A stretch of DNA of 64,000 nt. Source: Reyranellaceae bacterium (GTDB taxonomy: Bacteria; Pseudomonadota; Alphaproteobacteria; Reyranellales; Reyranellaceae). The position numbers and the translations under genes are program-made. The notes under the pieces were generated by a model. That model did not search any database, had not been told where the DNA came from, and was given only the letters and a program-made list of their open reading frames with translations. The stretch is taken from positions 22,822 through 86,821 of the forward strand of contig JALHMM010000014.1 of NCBI GenBank assembly GCA_022844045.1, given 5' to 3'. Positions 35,937-49,086 of the stretch are shown here, in pieces; the stretch's first letter is position 1, and the number at the start of each line of letters is the position of its first letter.

Positions 35937-36637
35937 TCCGGCAGGTCGAGCCAGGCGCGGATCGTGTTCTCAAGCACGCGCACGAGGAAGAACAGCAGCT
36001 CGGTCGACTGGTTGGGCCCGAAGGTCTGCGCGTCCTTGGAGCCGAAGGCGATGACGCCGTCGGGCGAGCCGCTCGACACCTTGAGCCGCACCAGCACGTC
36101 GGACCGCACATGGCGCGCCACCGCGCCGAAGAAGGCCTCCTCGCCCAGGATGTCGGCGCGCAGGCGGCTGTTGGCGCCCGGCCCGAGCGCGGCGTCGATG
36201 GCGCCGGGCGCCAGTACATAGACGCCGCGTACCGGCACGCGGCGCGGCGCGTCCTCGCTGCCCTCGATGGCGAGCGCGATGAAATCGACGTCGAGCAGCC
36301 CCGGCAGCTCGTGCGTCACCACATGGATCAGCCGCTCGAAGCTGTTGGCCTGGATCACGCTCAGCACCGCGACATGGATGCGGTTCTGCGTGATCTGGTT
36401 GGCACGCCCGGTGGTGATCAGCTCTTCCTGGCGGGCGCGCAGCTTGTCGATGTCGCCGCGCAGGCGCTTGACCATCGCCGCCTGCATGTCGACCACGCCG
36501 CCGCCGCTATGGCGTGGCGCGGGCTGCAGGCCTTCGAGCTGCCGGGCGTTGTCGACCAGGAAATCGGGGTGCGCGCGCAGATAGGCCAGAACGTCGTCCC
36601 GCGTGGTCACCTTGGTCGCTCCCGGCGCGTCGCTCAT
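35933..36637 (-). CDS. DUF484 family protein
   Basis: 234 residues: N-terminal region with VLAYLRAHPDFLVDN, a coiled-coil stretch (about 50-75) and a GAF-like C-terminal domain ending RVLENTIRAWLDL. DUF484 genes lie next to xerC in many proteobacteria; function unknown. Here it overlaps xerC by 4 bp and starts 16 bp after the transaldolase gene, giving a transaldolase-DUF484-xerC operon. Confidence 0.9.
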   Translation of the reverse strand: MSDAPGATKVTTRDDVLAYLRAHPDFLVDNARQLEGLQPAPRHSGGGVVDMQAAMVKRLRGDIDKLRARQEELITTGRANQITQNRIHVAVLSVIQANSFERLIHVVTHELPGLLDVDFIALAIEGSEDAPRRVPVRGVYVLAPGAIDAALGPGANSRLRADILGEEAFFGAVARHVRSDVLVRLKVSSGSPDGVIAFGSKDAQTFGPNQSTELLFFLVRVLENTIRAWLDLPE

Positions 36638-36653
36638 GATCAGAGGATCGCCA

Positions 36654-37322
36654 TCACAGGATCGATTGCCCGGTCTTCTTCCAGTCCGCCAGGAAGGCGT
36701 CGAGGCCCTTGTCGGTCAGCGGATGGTTGAAGAGCATGCGCAGGATGTTGGGCGGCACCGTCACGACATGGGCGCCGATCTTGGCGGCGTCGACGACATG
36801 CATGGGATGGCGGATCGAGGCGGCCAGCACCTCGGTCTTGAAAGCCGGGTAGTTCCGGTAGATCTGCACGATATCGGCGATCAGGGTCATGCCGTTCTCG
36901 CCGATATCGTCGAGCCGGCCGATGAAGGGCGAGATGAACGAGGCGCCGGCCTTGGCGGCGAGGATCGCCTGCGCCGCCGAGAAGCACAGCGTGACGTTGA
37001 CCATGACGCCTTCGCCGGCCAGCGTCTTGCAGGTGCGCAGGCCGTCGGGCGTCAGCGGCACCTTGATGGTGATGTTGTCGTTGCGGCCGCGGCCGATGGC
37101 GTGGAGCTTGTGCGCCTCCTTCATCATCGTCGCATGGTCGGTGGCGGTGACCTCGGCGCTCACCGGACCGGGCACGACATCGGCGATCTCGCGGATCACG
37201 TCGAGCATCGGCCGGCCCGACTTGGCGATCAGCGATGGATTGGTGGTGACGCCATCGAGCAGGCCGCTGGCCGCCAGCGACTTGATCTCGGCGACATCGG
37301 CGGTATCGACGAAGAATTTCAT
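36654..37322 (-). CDS. Transaldolase / fructose-6-phosphate aldolase-like protein
   Basis: 222 residues, the short transaldolase type (MipB/TalC). It begins [14 protein letters not shown], has [13 protein letters not shown], and the Schiff-base lysine in NITIKVPLT. The family carries out transaldol transfer between sugar phosphates or cleaves fructose-6-phosphate; which one applies cannot be told from sequence. First gene of the operon with DUF484 and xerC, divergent from priA over 75 bp that must hold both promoters. Confidence 0.92.
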   Translation of the reverse strand: MKFFVDTADVAEIKSLAASGLLDGVTTNPSLIAKSGRPMLDVIREIADVVPGPVSAEVTATDHATMMKEAHKLHAIGRGRNDNITIKVPLTPDGLRTCKTLAGEGVMVNVTLCFSAAQAILAAKAGASFISPFIGRLDDIGENGMTLIADIVQIYRNYPAFKTEVLAASIRHPMHVVDAAKIGAHVVTVPPNILRMLFNHPLTDKGLDAFLADWKKTGQSIL

Positions 37323-37397
37323 GGTGCGATCGCCAGTCCGGTCGGGGGCGCGAAAGGGCGGTCTGTGACAGCCGGGTCGCGCCGATTACATTGGGGT

Positions 37398-39641
37398 ATG
37401 ACGTCACGACGACGCGATCTCGTTTCTAACGAAAGCCCGGAGTCCCGGCAAGGCCCGCAGGCCGCCGCGGACAGGGGTGAAGTTGTGTCCGTGCTGCTGC
37501 CGTTACCGCTGGGCGAGGCCTATGACTACGCGGTTCCCGAAGGGCTTCTCGTGTCGCCTGGCGACTTCGTCGTCGTGCCGCTGGGCAAGCGCGAGACCAT
37601 CGGCGTGGTGTGGGGGCCAGGCGGCGGCGAGGTCGATCCGGAGAAGCTGCGCGACATCATGGGTGTGATGCCGGCGCCGCCGATGCGCGAAACGATGCGC
37701 CGCTTCGTCGAGTGGGTGGCGAGCTATACGGTCTCGCCGCCGGGCTCGGTGCTGCGCATGGCGATGAGCGCGCCGTCGGCGCTGGAGGCGCCGCGTACCG
37801 AGACGCTTTATCGCTTTGCCACGACGCACGACGATGCGCCGAAATCGACGCCCGCGCGACGACGCGTGCTCGACCTGCTGCGCGACGGACCGGCCATGTC
37901 GCTCGCCGATCTCGCGCGTGAGGCCGGCGTCGGCACGTCGGTGATCAAGGGGCTCGTCGCCACCGGCGCGCTGGAAACCGTCGAGCGCCCCCGCATCGGT
38001 CGACGCGCCAAGCCTGACTGGCGCATGGCGGGGCCGTCGCTATCGGAGGCGCAACGCGCGGCGGGCGACGACCTCGCCGCCAAGGTGCGTGCGCGCAAGT
38101 TCAGCGTCACGCTGATCGATGGCGTACCGGGTGCCGGCAAGACCGAGGTGTATTTCGAAGCGGTGGCGGCGGCGCTGGCGGAAGGCCGTCAGGCGCTGGT
38201 CATGCTGCCGGAGATCGCGCTGTCGACGCAGTGGCTGGAACGATTCGCGCGCCGCTTCGGTGCGCGGCCGGCGGAATGGCACTCCGACATGACCTCGGCC
38301 GAGCGGCGGCAGACCTGGCGCGACATCGCCGAACGACGCGCCGACGTGGTCGTGGGCGCGCGGTCGGCGCTGTTCCTGCCCTTCGTCGATCTCGGTGTCA
38401 TCGTCGTCGACGAGGAACACGACCAGGCCTTCAAGCAGGAAGACGGCGTGATCTACAACGCGCGCGACATGGCGGTCGTGCGGGCGCGGCTGGAAGGGGT
38501 GCCGGTCGCCCTGGCCTCGGCGACGCCGTCGCTGGAGAGCGTCGTCAACGCGCAGGGCGCACGCTACGACATGCTGCACCTGCCGGAGCGTCACGGCCCG
38601 ATGGATGTGCCGCACATCGAGATCGTCGATATCCGGCGCACACCGCCGGCGCGCAATCGCTGGCTGGCGCCACCGGTCGTGCAGGCGATCCGCGACACGC
38701 TGGAGCGTGGTGAGCAGACTCTGCTGTTCCTCAACAGGCGCGGCTACGCGCCCTTGACCCTCTGCCGTACCTGCGGCCATCGCCTGCAATGCCCGCATTG
38801 CAGCGCCTGGCTGGTCGAGCATCGCTTCCGCCGCAAACTGATCTGCCATCATTGCGGCCACGGCGCGCCCTTGCCGGAGAAATGCCCGGCCTGCGAGGCG
38901 GAAGAGTCGTTTGTCGCTTGCGGCCCCGGCGTCGAGCGGCTGGCCGAGGAGGTGATGGCGCTGTTCCCGGACAAGCGCCTGGAGATCTTCGCCAGCGACA
39001 CGGTACCGACACGGCGCGAGGCGCAGGCGCTGGTCGAGCGCATCGCCAACAACGAGGTCGACCTGGTGATCGGCACGCAGATGGCGGCCAAGGGCTACCA
39101 CTTCCCGCACCTGACGCTGGTGGTGGTAGTCGACGCGGATCTCGGCCTGAACGGCGGCGATCTGCGCGCGGCCGAGCGTACCTTCCAACTGCTCTACCAG
39201 GCGGCGGGCCGCGCCGGGCGTGCCGAGCACCCCGGCCGCGTGCTGTTGCAAACGGCGCAGCCGCACCATCCCGTCATGCGGGCGCTGGCCAGCGGCGACC
39301 GGGAGCGGTTCCTCGAGACCGAGGCGTCGGAGCGCCGGCACGCCGGGTGGCCGCCCTTTGGCCGGCTGGCAGCGCTGATCGTGTCAGGGGCCGATGAACA
39401 GTCGGTCGATGCCGTCGCCGCCCGGCTGGGCAGGCTGGCGCCCTCGGGCGAGGGGCTGCGCGTACTGGGACCGGCGCCGGCGCCGCTATCGCTGCTGCGC
39501 GGTCGATTCCGCCGCCGCCTGCTGCTCTGCGCCGACCGCTCGGTCAATGTGCAATCGGTGATCCTGGAGTGGCTGGCGGTGGCCGACGTGCCGGGCACGG
39601 TGCGGGTACAGGTGGATATCGATCCGTACTCGTTCATGTGA
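37398..39641 (+). CDS. priA: Primosomal replication protein N' (PriA helicase)
   Basis: Restarts stalled replication forks by unwinding DNA and loading the replisome. 747 residues: N-terminal DNA-binding domain (about 30-125), winged helix, helicase core with Walker A VPGAGKTEVY and DEEH box, and the eight zinc cysteines in CRTCGHRLQCPHC and CHHCGHG...CPAC. The frame is open far upstream; the ATG at 37398 follows the divergent promoter region and gives the family N-terminus. The atp leader follows. Confidence 0.96.
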   Translation: MTSRRRDLVSNESPESRQGPQAAADRGEVVSVLLPLPLGEAYDYAVPEGLLVSPGDFVVVPLGKRETIGVVWGPGGGEVDPEKLRDIMGVMPAPPMRETMRRFVEWVASYTVSPPGSVLRMAMSAPSALEAPRTETLYRFATTHDDAPKSTPARRRVLDLLRDGPAMSLADLAREAGVGTSVIKGLVATGALETVERPRIGRRAKPDWRMAGPSLSEAQRAAGDDLAAKVRARKFSVTLIDGVPGAGKTEVYFEAVAAALAEGRQALVMLPEIALSTQWLERFARRFGARPAEWHSDMTSAERRQTWRDIAERRADVVVGARSALFLPFVDLGVIVVDEEHDQAFKQEDGVIYNARDMAVVRARLEGVPVALASATPSLESVVNAQGARYDMLHLPERHGPMDVPHIEIVDIRRTPPARNRWLAPPVVQAIRDTLERGEQTLLFLNRRGYAPLTLCRTCGHRLQCPHCSAWLVEHRFRRKLICHHCGHGAPLPEKCPACEAEESFVACGPGVERLAEEVMALFPDKRLEIFASDTVPTRREAQALVERIANNEVDLVIGTQMAAKGYHFPHLTLVVVVDADLGLNGGDLRAAERTFQLLYQAAGRAGRAEHPGRVLLQTAQPHHPVMRALASGDRERFLETEASERRHAGWPPFGRLAALIVSGADEQSVDAVAARLGRLAPSGEGLRVLGPAPAPLSLLRGRFRRRLLLCADRSVNVQSVILEWLAVADVPGTVRVQVDIDPYSFM

Positions 39642-39676
39642 GGGTTTCGCCGCGCCAACGAGTCCCGGCCCGTTTG

Positions 39677-39705
39677 CTTGCAAGCCCCTATCCCCTGTGC
39701 TAGCA
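39677..39705 (+). promoter_or_regulatory. Candidate promoter of the atp operon
   Basis: CTTGCA (39677-39682) and CTAGCA (39700-39705) are 17 bp apart in the 162-bp gap between priA and atpH. Matches are partial. The gap is more AT-rich than the genes around it, and transcription from here would include the hairpin at 39715-39747. Confidence 0.35.
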
Positions 39706-39714
39706 ACGCCTCGC

Positions 39715-39760
39715 GTTTTTCCGGGGGTGTCAGTTCTTCGGAAAAACTCTTTTATTTTAA
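39715..39760 (+). terminator. Terminator-like hairpin with T-rich tail ahead of atpH
   Basis: GTTTTTCCG (39715-39723) and CGGAAAAAC (39739-39747) are perfect complements with a 15-base loop, followed by TCTTTTATTTTA. It may end priA transcripts or act as an attenuator in the atp leader, 44 bases before atpH. Confidence 0.5.
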
Positions 39761-39803
39761 GGGCTCAGGCCCTTTCTCCAGAGGCGTTGGGGACGAAATC
39801 ACC

Positions 39804-41893
<2,090 letters not shown>

Positions 41894-41932
41894 GCCCGTA
41901 TCGTAAGCTGACGAGCCCAGGCGGACACCTCG

Positions 41933-42802
41933 ATGCCCAGCCTTAAAACCTTCCGGTTGCGGATCCGCAGCGTCCAGTCGACGCAGAAGATCACCAAGGC
42001 GATGAAGATGGTCGCCGCCGCCAAGCTGCGCCGTGCGCAGGAGGCGGCGCAGGCCGGCCGCCCCTATGCCCAGGCGATGGACCGCATGATGGCCTCGCTG
42101 GCCGCTGGCATGCAGGGCAAGGCCGGCGCGCCCAAGCTGCTGGCCGGCACCGGTTCCGACAAGGTGCACCTGCTGATCGTCGCCACCGCCGATCGCGGCC
42201 TGTGTGGCGGCTTCAACAGCTCGATCGTGCGCGAGGCGCGCCGCGCCATCCGCTCGCTGCAGGGCGAGGGCAAGACGGTCAAGATCCTGGCCGTGGGCCG
42301 CAAGGCGCGCGACCAGCTGCGGCGGGACTATAGCTCGCTGATCGTCGACACGATCGCCGACCTCGGCAAGCCGCGCTTGGGCTTCGCCGACGCGCGCAAG
42401 GTCGCCGACCGCGTGCTGCAGATGTTCGAGGCCGGCGAGTTCGACGTCGCCACCATCATCTACAACCGCTTCCGCTCGGCGATCAGCCAGATCCTCACCC
42501 GCCAGCAGATCATTCCGCCGGCGGTGCCCGAGGCCGAGCCCGGCGCCAGCCCGTATGAATTCGAGCCGGATGAGGAAACCATCCTGACGGAGCTGCTGCC
42601 GCGCAACCTCGCGGTGCAGATCTATCGTGCGCTGCTGGAGAACGCGGCGTCCGAGCAGGGCGCGCGCATGACGGCGATGGACAACGCCACACGCAACGCC
42701 GGCGACATGATCAAGCGACTGACCTTGCAGATGAACCGCTCGCGTCAGGCCTCGATCACCAAGGAACTCATCGAAATCATCTCGGGCGCGGAAGCGATCT
42801 GA
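41933..42802 (+). CDS. atpG: F1F0 ATP synthase gamma subunit
   Basis: Central rotor shaft of F1. 289 residues with conserved ends: [20 protein letters not shown] and [15 protein letters not shown] at the N-terminus, and [16 protein letters not shown] with [15 protein letters not shown] at the C-terminus, the two helices of the coiled coil. Located between atpA and atpD in the usual order. Confidence 0.98.
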   Translation: MPSLKTFRLRIRSVQSTQKITKAMKMVAAAKLRRAQEAAQAGRPYAQAMDRMMASLAAGMQGKAGAPKLLAGTGSDKVHLLIVATADRGLCGGFNSSIVREARRAIRSLQGEGKTVKILAVGRKARDQLRRDYSSLIVDTIADLGKPRLGFADARKVADRVLQMFEAGEFDVATIIYNRFRSAISQILTRQQIIPPAVPEAEPGASPYEFEPDEETILTELLPRNLAVQIYRALLENAASEQGARMTAMDNATRNAGDMIKRLTLQMNRSRQASITKELIEIISGAEAI

Positions 42803-44272
<1,470 letters not shown>

Positions 44273-44302
44273 GCGCAGCGACCGGTCGCGGAGGGCCGTT
44301 GA

Positions 44303-44713
44303 ATGGCCAAGGTGGCGTTTTCCCTGGTGATGCCCGAGCGCGAGCTCGCGGCGACCGAGGCCGACATGGTGATCGTGCCTGGCGGCGACGGCGATTTCGG
44401 CGTCCTGCCGGGACATATCCCCATGATTTCGACCGTTCGCCCTGGCGTCATCGAGGTGCAGGACGGCGGCAAGACCGTCAGGCGCTTCATGGTGGCCGGC
44501 GGCTTCGCCGAGGTCACGCGCGAGCGCTGCACGGTGCTGGCCGAGGAGGCGCAGCCGTTCGAGGACGTATCCGCCGACCAGCTCGCCAAGCGCCTGAGCG
44601 ATGCGCAGGAGGCACTGGCCGACGCCGCGCCGGCCGCCCGTCCGGCGGCGGAGAAGGCGGTGTCCGTGGCGCAGGACCTTCAGCGTGCCTACGCCTACTA
44701 CGCGGCCCGCTGA
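44303..44713 (+). CDS. atpC: F1F0 ATP synthase epsilon subunit
   Basis: Regulatory subunit at the foot of the central stalk. 136 residues: N-terminal beta-sandwich (MAKVAFSLVMPERELAATEAD, PGGDGDFGVLPGH) and a short C-terminal helical part. Last gene of atpHAGDC; the F0 genes are not in this window, as is usual in alphaproteobacteria where they form a separate operon. Confidence 0.96.
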   Translation: MAKVAFSLVMPERELAATEADMVIVPGGDGDFGVLPGHIPMISTVRPGVIEVQDGGKTVRRFMVAGGFAEVTRERCTVLAEEAQPFEDVSADQLAKRLSDAQEALADAAPAARPAAEKAVSVAQDLQRAYAYYAAR

Positions 44714-44731
44714 CTCGCGTTCTGGGCGAAT

Positions 44732-44751
44732 ACCCGCACGGTCTAGCGGGT
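44732..44751 (+). terminator. Weak hairpin after atpC
   Basis: ACCCGC (44732-44737) and GCGGGT (44746-44751) pair around 8 bases, 19 bp past the atpC stop. A T-run does not follow directly, but the next 30 bases are AT-richer. Possible end of the atp transcript. Confidence 0.35.
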
Positions 44752-44830
44752 TGAAATCTCGATCTTAAGCAACTTTATTTCTGTAGACTTGGTTTCCCGC
44801 CCGCCCTACCGATAGGGGCGGGGACGGGAT

Positions 44831-45673
44831 ATGTCCAAGGCGTGGCCCATGAAGAACTGGACGCTAGACGACATCGCCTGGGACCGGTTCGACCCGAGTA
44901 AGGTCGATCCCGAGGTCCTGAAGATCGTGAAGGCGGCGGCCATGGTCGAGCGCAACGGCGTCGACTATGGCGTTTATCTGGGCAATGTGTTCGCCGACGA
45001 TCAGGAGTTCAAAGCCCTGGCGCCGATTTGGGCGCAGGAGGAGGTCGTGCACGGCATGGCGCTTGGCCGCTGGGCGCGCATGGCCGATCCGTCCTTCGAC
45101 TTCGATGGCGCGTTCAAGACATTCACCGAGAGCTACAGCCTGCCGCTCGACGCGACCACGTCGGTACGTGGCACGCGCGCTGGCGAGCTGATGGCGCGCT
45201 GCATCGTCGAGAGCGGGACAAGCACTTTCTACGCGGCGCTGCGCGATCGCAGCGACGAGCCGGTGCTGAAGCAGGTCTGCGCCTTCATCGCCGCCGACGA
45301 GCTGCGGCACTACAAGCTGTTCTACACCCACATGCGTCGCTATCTCGAAGTCGAGAAGGTGGGCCGCTGGGGTCGCATGCGCGTCGGCCTGGGCCGTCTG
45401 CGCGAGCTGGAGGATGACGAGTTGGCCTGCGCCTACTATGCGGCCAATGCCGCGCCCGGCGAGGCCTATGACCGCGCGCGCTTCACCGGCGAGTACATGC
45501 GTCGCGCCTACGCGATCTATAAGCCGGGTCACCTCGATCGCGGCGTGGCGATGATCCTGAAGGCCGCCGGTCTGCCGGCCAACGGTCGCCTGCGCGACTG
45601 GGTCACAAGACTGGGCTATCGCCTGCTGCGCAGCCGCATCGCCAAGTTCGAACGCACCGCCGCGGCGGCCTAA
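44831..45673 (+). CDS. Ferritin-like diiron protein of unknown function
   Basis: 280 residues. The spacing of ligands fits a diiron four-helix bundle: Glu40 (MVERNG), Glu71-x-x-His74 (EEVVHG), Glu128 (IVESGT) and Glu157-x-x-His160 (ADELRHYKLF). The same pattern occurs in acyl-ACP desaturase-like and rubrerythrin-like proteins. No membrane segments. Candidate roles are desaturation, hydroxylation or iron/peroxide handling. It stands alone between atpC and the convergent rppH, with a GC-rich structured leader just before the ATG. Confidence 0.75.
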   Translation: MSKAWPMKNWTLDDIAWDRFDPSKVDPEVLKIVKAAAMVERNGVDYGVYLGNVFADDQEFKALAPIWAQEEVVHGMALGRWARMADPSFDFDGAFKTFTESYSLPLDATTSVRGTRAGELMARCIVESGTSTFYAALRDRSDEPVLKQVCAFIAADELRHYKLFYTHMRRYLEVEKVGRWGRMRVGLGRLRELEDDELACAYYAANAAPGEAYDRARFTGEYMRRAYAIYKPGHLDRGVAMILKAAGLPANGRLRDWVTRLGYRLLRSRIAKFERTAAAA

Positions 45674-45711
45674 GGGCGTCCTTCGCGGCGCTCAGGACGT
45701 CGGCGCGCGGC

Positions 45712-46191
45712 TCAATCCAGCAGGTCGGCGAATTCGCGCACCACGGCGCTGTAGACATCGCGCTTGAAGGGCACGATCAGGATCGGCAACTCCGAGGCGC
45801 GCGCCCAGCGCCACGAGCGGAACTCCGGATGCGCCGTGTCGAGCCGGATGTCGTCGTCGACGCCGGTGAAACGCAGCGCCGCCCATTTCTGGGCCTGGCC
45901 GCGATAGCGGCCCTTCCACATGGTGCGTGCCAGGTCGGGCGGCAGGTCGTAGGCGAACCAGTCGGCGCTCATGCGCAGAAGCTCGGCCTTGCCGGTGCCG
46001 ATCTCCTCCTCCAGCTCACGCAGCGCCGCCTGCTCGGGCGTCTCGCCGCGATCGATGCCGCCTTGCGGCATCTGCCACGCATCCATGCGGGTATCGAGGC
46101 GCTGGCCGACGAAGACACGACGATCGGGCCCGATCAGCATCATGCCGACGTTCGGGCGGTAGCCCGGGGGAGCGCTGGCCGAGCGGAACAT
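45712..46191 (-). CDS. rppH: RNA pyrophosphohydrolase
   Basis: Removes pyrophosphate from 5' triphosphate mRNA ends and so starts RNA decay. 159 residues: YRPNVGMMLIGPDRRVFVG, a complete Nudix box at 44-66 (GGIDRGETPEQAALREL then EEEIG), and the RppH-type WQMPQGG. Last gene of the gpmI-ctpA-deacetylase-rppH run, 9 bp behind the deacetylase-like gene. Confidence 0.95.
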   Translation of the reverse strand: MFRSASAPPGYRPNVGMMLIGPDRRVFVGQRLDTRMDAWQMPQGGIDRGETPEQAALRELEEEIGTGKAELLRMSADWFAYDLPPDLARTMWKGRYRGQAQKWAALRFTGVDDDIRLDTAHPEFRSWRWARASELPILIVPFKRDVYSAVVREFADLLD

Positions 46192-46200
46192 CCCCTGCCT

Positions 46201-47682
46201 TCAGCGCGTCGAATCGGGCGGTGCCGGCGGTTGCTGGGCCCGCGGCAGGCGCTTCTGGCAACTCTCGGCGCACTCGGTCACGCCGGTCACCGGCGCGATG
46301 AGAATGCCGCGCGTGCGCGCGCCGGCGGCCCAGGCGGCGATACGGTCGACCGCCAGTGGTCGCGCCAGCGACCAGCCCAGGCCGAAGCGCGCCGTGCGGA
46401 CGTACTTCTCGACTTCGCCCAGGCCGGCATCGACATCGGCCGCCGTGGTCTCGCGGCCATTGGCGTTGAAGCGGTCGACCCAGGCGATCGGGCTGTCGAT
46501 ATCGGTCGAGTAGGGGACGCCCAGTTCGCGGCTGATCGAGTGCACCAGCGACTTGCCGTTCCAGCGCTCGAACTCCAGCACCAGCAGGCCACGGTCGCGG
46601 ATTTCCGTCAGCAGCGGTCGCAGCGTGGCGGCGTCCTCGAGCACCGGGCTGGGAAGCACGGCCACGCCAACATAACCCGTCGCCCTGGCCAGCACGGCGC
46701 GCAGGCGACGCACATTCTCGGCCGGCGCCAGACCCTTCTGCAGCGCCGGCATGCCGCGCTCCGCGACGCCTTGCGGGTTCTGGCTCGGCAGCAGCAAGAC
46801 GGCTTCCAGACCGCGCTCGCGCGCGCGCTGGATCCAGCGGTCCAGGTTCGGCGTCTCGGGCATGAACACCAGCGTCGTGCCCGGCGGCAGCGTCTCGATC
46901 GCCTTCTGGGTCAATGGTTCGCTCAGCCCGATGCCGATGATCGCAACGCCCAGCCGCGGCCGCTCGCGATCGAGGTGGTCGAAGTCGCTGGCGTAGGCCA
47001 GCCACGACATGCAGCCGTTACCGGCGATGCGTGGCAGGCGGCCGGCCGGGCCGGTCTCGATCATGTCGGCGACATCGGTGCCGGCGGGACACTTGCCGAG
47101 GCGGCGACCAGGCGCGGGCGGCTTCTCGGGTGGCGGCAGGGGCAGGCCATTGGCGGCGATCAGATTGACCGGCGCGTCGCCCGCATCGGCGCTCGTGGTC
47201 GGCGGCGCGTCGGCAACCGGCGATGCGCCTGGTGGCGGCGACGCGGCCGCAGCGGGCGGTGGCACGGGCTCCGTCGTCAAGGGGGGCGGCGTGGTGGCTG
47301 CCGGCGCTGCTGCCGCGGCGGGGTTGGCGGGCGGCGGCGGTGCGGCGACGTCACTGGGCGCCGGCATCTTCACCGTCACAGAAGGCAGCCGAATAGTGGC
47401 GGGGGGAGCCGTCGGCGGGGGCGGCGGTTGCGAGGGTGGCTGAGCCTGCGCGAGCACTCCAGGGGATGCCGGCGCGGCCTGATCCGATGGCTGCACCTTG
47501 GCCTGACCGGCGATCGCCGGCTGGCTGACGACCGAGGGACGATAGGTCGAGAGGTGGCCGAGACTCAAGGCGCCGGCGCCCAGCAGGAGGGCGCCGGCGA
47601 TCGAATAGGCCATGTAGATCCCGGCGCCACGCTGCTTGCGAAGCACGGGCAACCGGCGATCGAGGGCGGGATCCTCGCTCAT
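46201..47682 (-). CDS. Divergent polysaccharide deacetylase family protein (YibQ-like)
   Basis: 493 residues: one membrane segment near residues 23-45, a long Pro/Ala-rich periplasmic linker (about 65-190) and a C-terminal deacetylase-like domain with RLGVAIIGIGLSEPLTQKAI and FMPETPNLDRWIQRARERG. Members of this family lack some catalytic residues of true deacetylases; their role is unknown, but they travel with ctpA and gpmI as here. Inner-membrane anchored with the domain in the periplasm. Confidence 0.9.
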   Translation of the reverse strand: MSEDPALDRRLPVLRKQRGAGIYMAYSIAGALLLGAGALSLGHLSTYRPSVVSQPAIAGQAKVQPSDQAAPASPGVLAQAQPPSQPPPPPTAPPATIRLPSVTVKMPAPSDVAAPPPPANPAAAAAPAATTPPPLTTEPVPPPAAAASPPPGASPVADAPPTTSADAGDAPVNLIAANGLPLPPPEKPPAPGRRLGKCPAGTDVADMIETGPAGRLPRIAGNGCMSWLAYASDFDHLDRERPRLGVAIIGIGLSEPLTQKAIETLPPGTTLVFMPETPNLDRWIQRARERGLEAVLLLPSQNPQGVAERGMPALQKGLAPAENVRRLRAVLARATGYVGVAVLPSPVLEDAATLRPLLTEIRDRGLLVLEFERWNGKSLVHSISRELGVPYSTDIDSPIAWVDRFNANGRETTAADVDAGLGEVEKYVRTARFGLGWSLARPLAVDRIAAWAAGARTRGILIAPVTGVTECAESCQKRLPRAQQPPAPPDSTR

Positions 47683-47703
47683 CGGTCGCTACCGGCCCTC
47701 ACA

Positions 47704-49086
47704 TCACTTGTCGCGATTACCGTAGAGCGCGATGCCGCGCACGAGGTCGAGCGCGCGCAGCAGCTGATAGTCGGCGGCCTGCTCCTCCGGCGGCTGGCCT
47801 TCGGCCGGCTTGGCCGCGTCGGGCTTGGCCGCATCGGGCTTGCCGGCGTCGGGCTTGGCGGCGTCGGCGGGGGGCTTGGCCGGCGCCGAGGAGTCGGGCT
47901 TGCCGCGCGGATTATTGATCGAGCCGCGCAGGTTCTCCTCGCGCACGCCGCCCTGCTGGCGGATGGTCTCGATCTTCGACTGCTCGACCTCGATGTCCGG
48001 CTTGATGCCGTCCTTCTGGATCGAGCGGCCCGACGGCGTGTAGTAGAGCGCCGTGGTCAGGCGGATCGCGCCGCCGCCGGAAACCGGCATGATGGTCTGC
48101 ACGGATCCCTTGCCGAAGGAGCGCGTGCCCATGACGATCGCGCGCTTGTGGTCCTGCAGGGCGCCGGCGACGATCTCCGAAGCCGAGGCCGAGCCGCCAT
48201 TGATCAGGATCACGACCGGCCGGCCCTCGGCGAGATCGCCGGCCTTGGCCTCCCAGCGCTGCACGTCCTCGGTCTTGCGCGCCCGCGTGGAGACGATCTC
48301 GCCGCGGTCGAGGAAGGCGTCGGACACCGAGATCGACTGATCGAGCAGGCCGCCCGGGTTGTTGCGCAGGTCGAGCACGACGCCCTTCCACTTGCCGCCC
48401 AGCTCCTTCTTGAAGTTGCTCAGCGCCTCCTGCAGGCCGGCGGTCGTCTGCTCGGTGAACGAGGTGATGCGGATGTAGCCGATGTCGCCGCCCTCGACGC
48501 GCGCGCGCACCGAGCGGACCTTGATCACGGCGCGCGTCAGGGTGACCTCGAAGGGGTCCCTGCCGGCGCGACGGATACCCAGCTTGATCGTCGTGTCGAC
48601 CCGGCCGCGCATCTTCTCGACGGCTTCCTGCAGGGTCAGACCCATCACCGGCTGACCGTCGAGCTGCACGATCAGGTCGCCAGGCTGCAGGCCGGCCTTG
48701 GCGGCGGGCGTGTCGTCGATCGGCGAGACGACCTTGACGACGCCGTTCTCCATGGTGACTTCGATGCCCAGCCCGCCGAACTCGCCGCGCGTCTGGACCT
48801 GCATGTCCCGGAACGACTTCGGGTTCATGTAGGAGGAGTGCGGATCGAGCGAGGACAGCATGCCGTTGATGGCGTTCTCGATCAGATCCTTCTCGTTGGG
48901 CGGCTCGACATAATCGTTGCGCACCCGCTCGAGGATGTCGCCGAACAGGTTGAGCTGCTGGTAGATCTCGCTGCGATCCTGACGCGGCTTGCCCTTGTCG
49001 TCGGGCGCCTTGGTCTGGGCGAAGGCGGCGGGAACGGTGAGGAACAGGGCGACCGCGGTGGCGGCCGTCAAACGACGCAATGTCAT
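47704..49086 (-). CDS. ctpA: Carboxy-terminal processing protease (S41)
   Basis: Periplasmic serine protease that trims or degrades envelope proteins, including cell-wall hydrolases. 460 residues: signal peptide ending AAFAQ, PDZ domain (about 100-170) with GGLGIEV, and the Ser-Lys dyad in SASASEI (299-305) and Lys326 (TRSFGKGSVQ). The C-terminus has an Ala/Pro/Lys/Asp repeat tail (AAKPDAGKPDA). It starts 124 bp downstream of gpmI; the EnvC gene often found between them is absent. Confidence 0.95.
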   Translation of the reverse strand: MTLRRLTAATAVALFLTVPAAFAQTKAPDDKGKPRQDRSEIYQQLNLFGDILERVRNDYVEPPNEKDLIENAINGMLSSLDPHSSYMNPKSFRDMQVQTRGEFGGLGIEVTMENGVVKVVSPIDDTPAAKAGLQPGDLIVQLDGQPVMGLTLQEAVEKMRGRVDTTIKLGIRRAGRDPFEVTLTRAVIKVRSVRARVEGGDIGYIRITSFTEQTTAGLQEALSNFKKELGGKWKGVVLDLRNNPGGLLDQSISVSDAFLDRGEIVSTRARKTEDVQRWEAKAGDLAEGRPVVILINGGSASASEIVAGALQDHKRAIVMGTRSFGKGSVQTIMPVSGGGAIRLTTALYYTPSGRSIQKDGIKPDIEVEQSKIETIRQQGGVREENLRGSINNPRGKPDSSAPAKPPADAAKPDAGKPDAAKPDAAKPAEGQPPEEQAADYQLLRALDLVRGIALYGNRDK

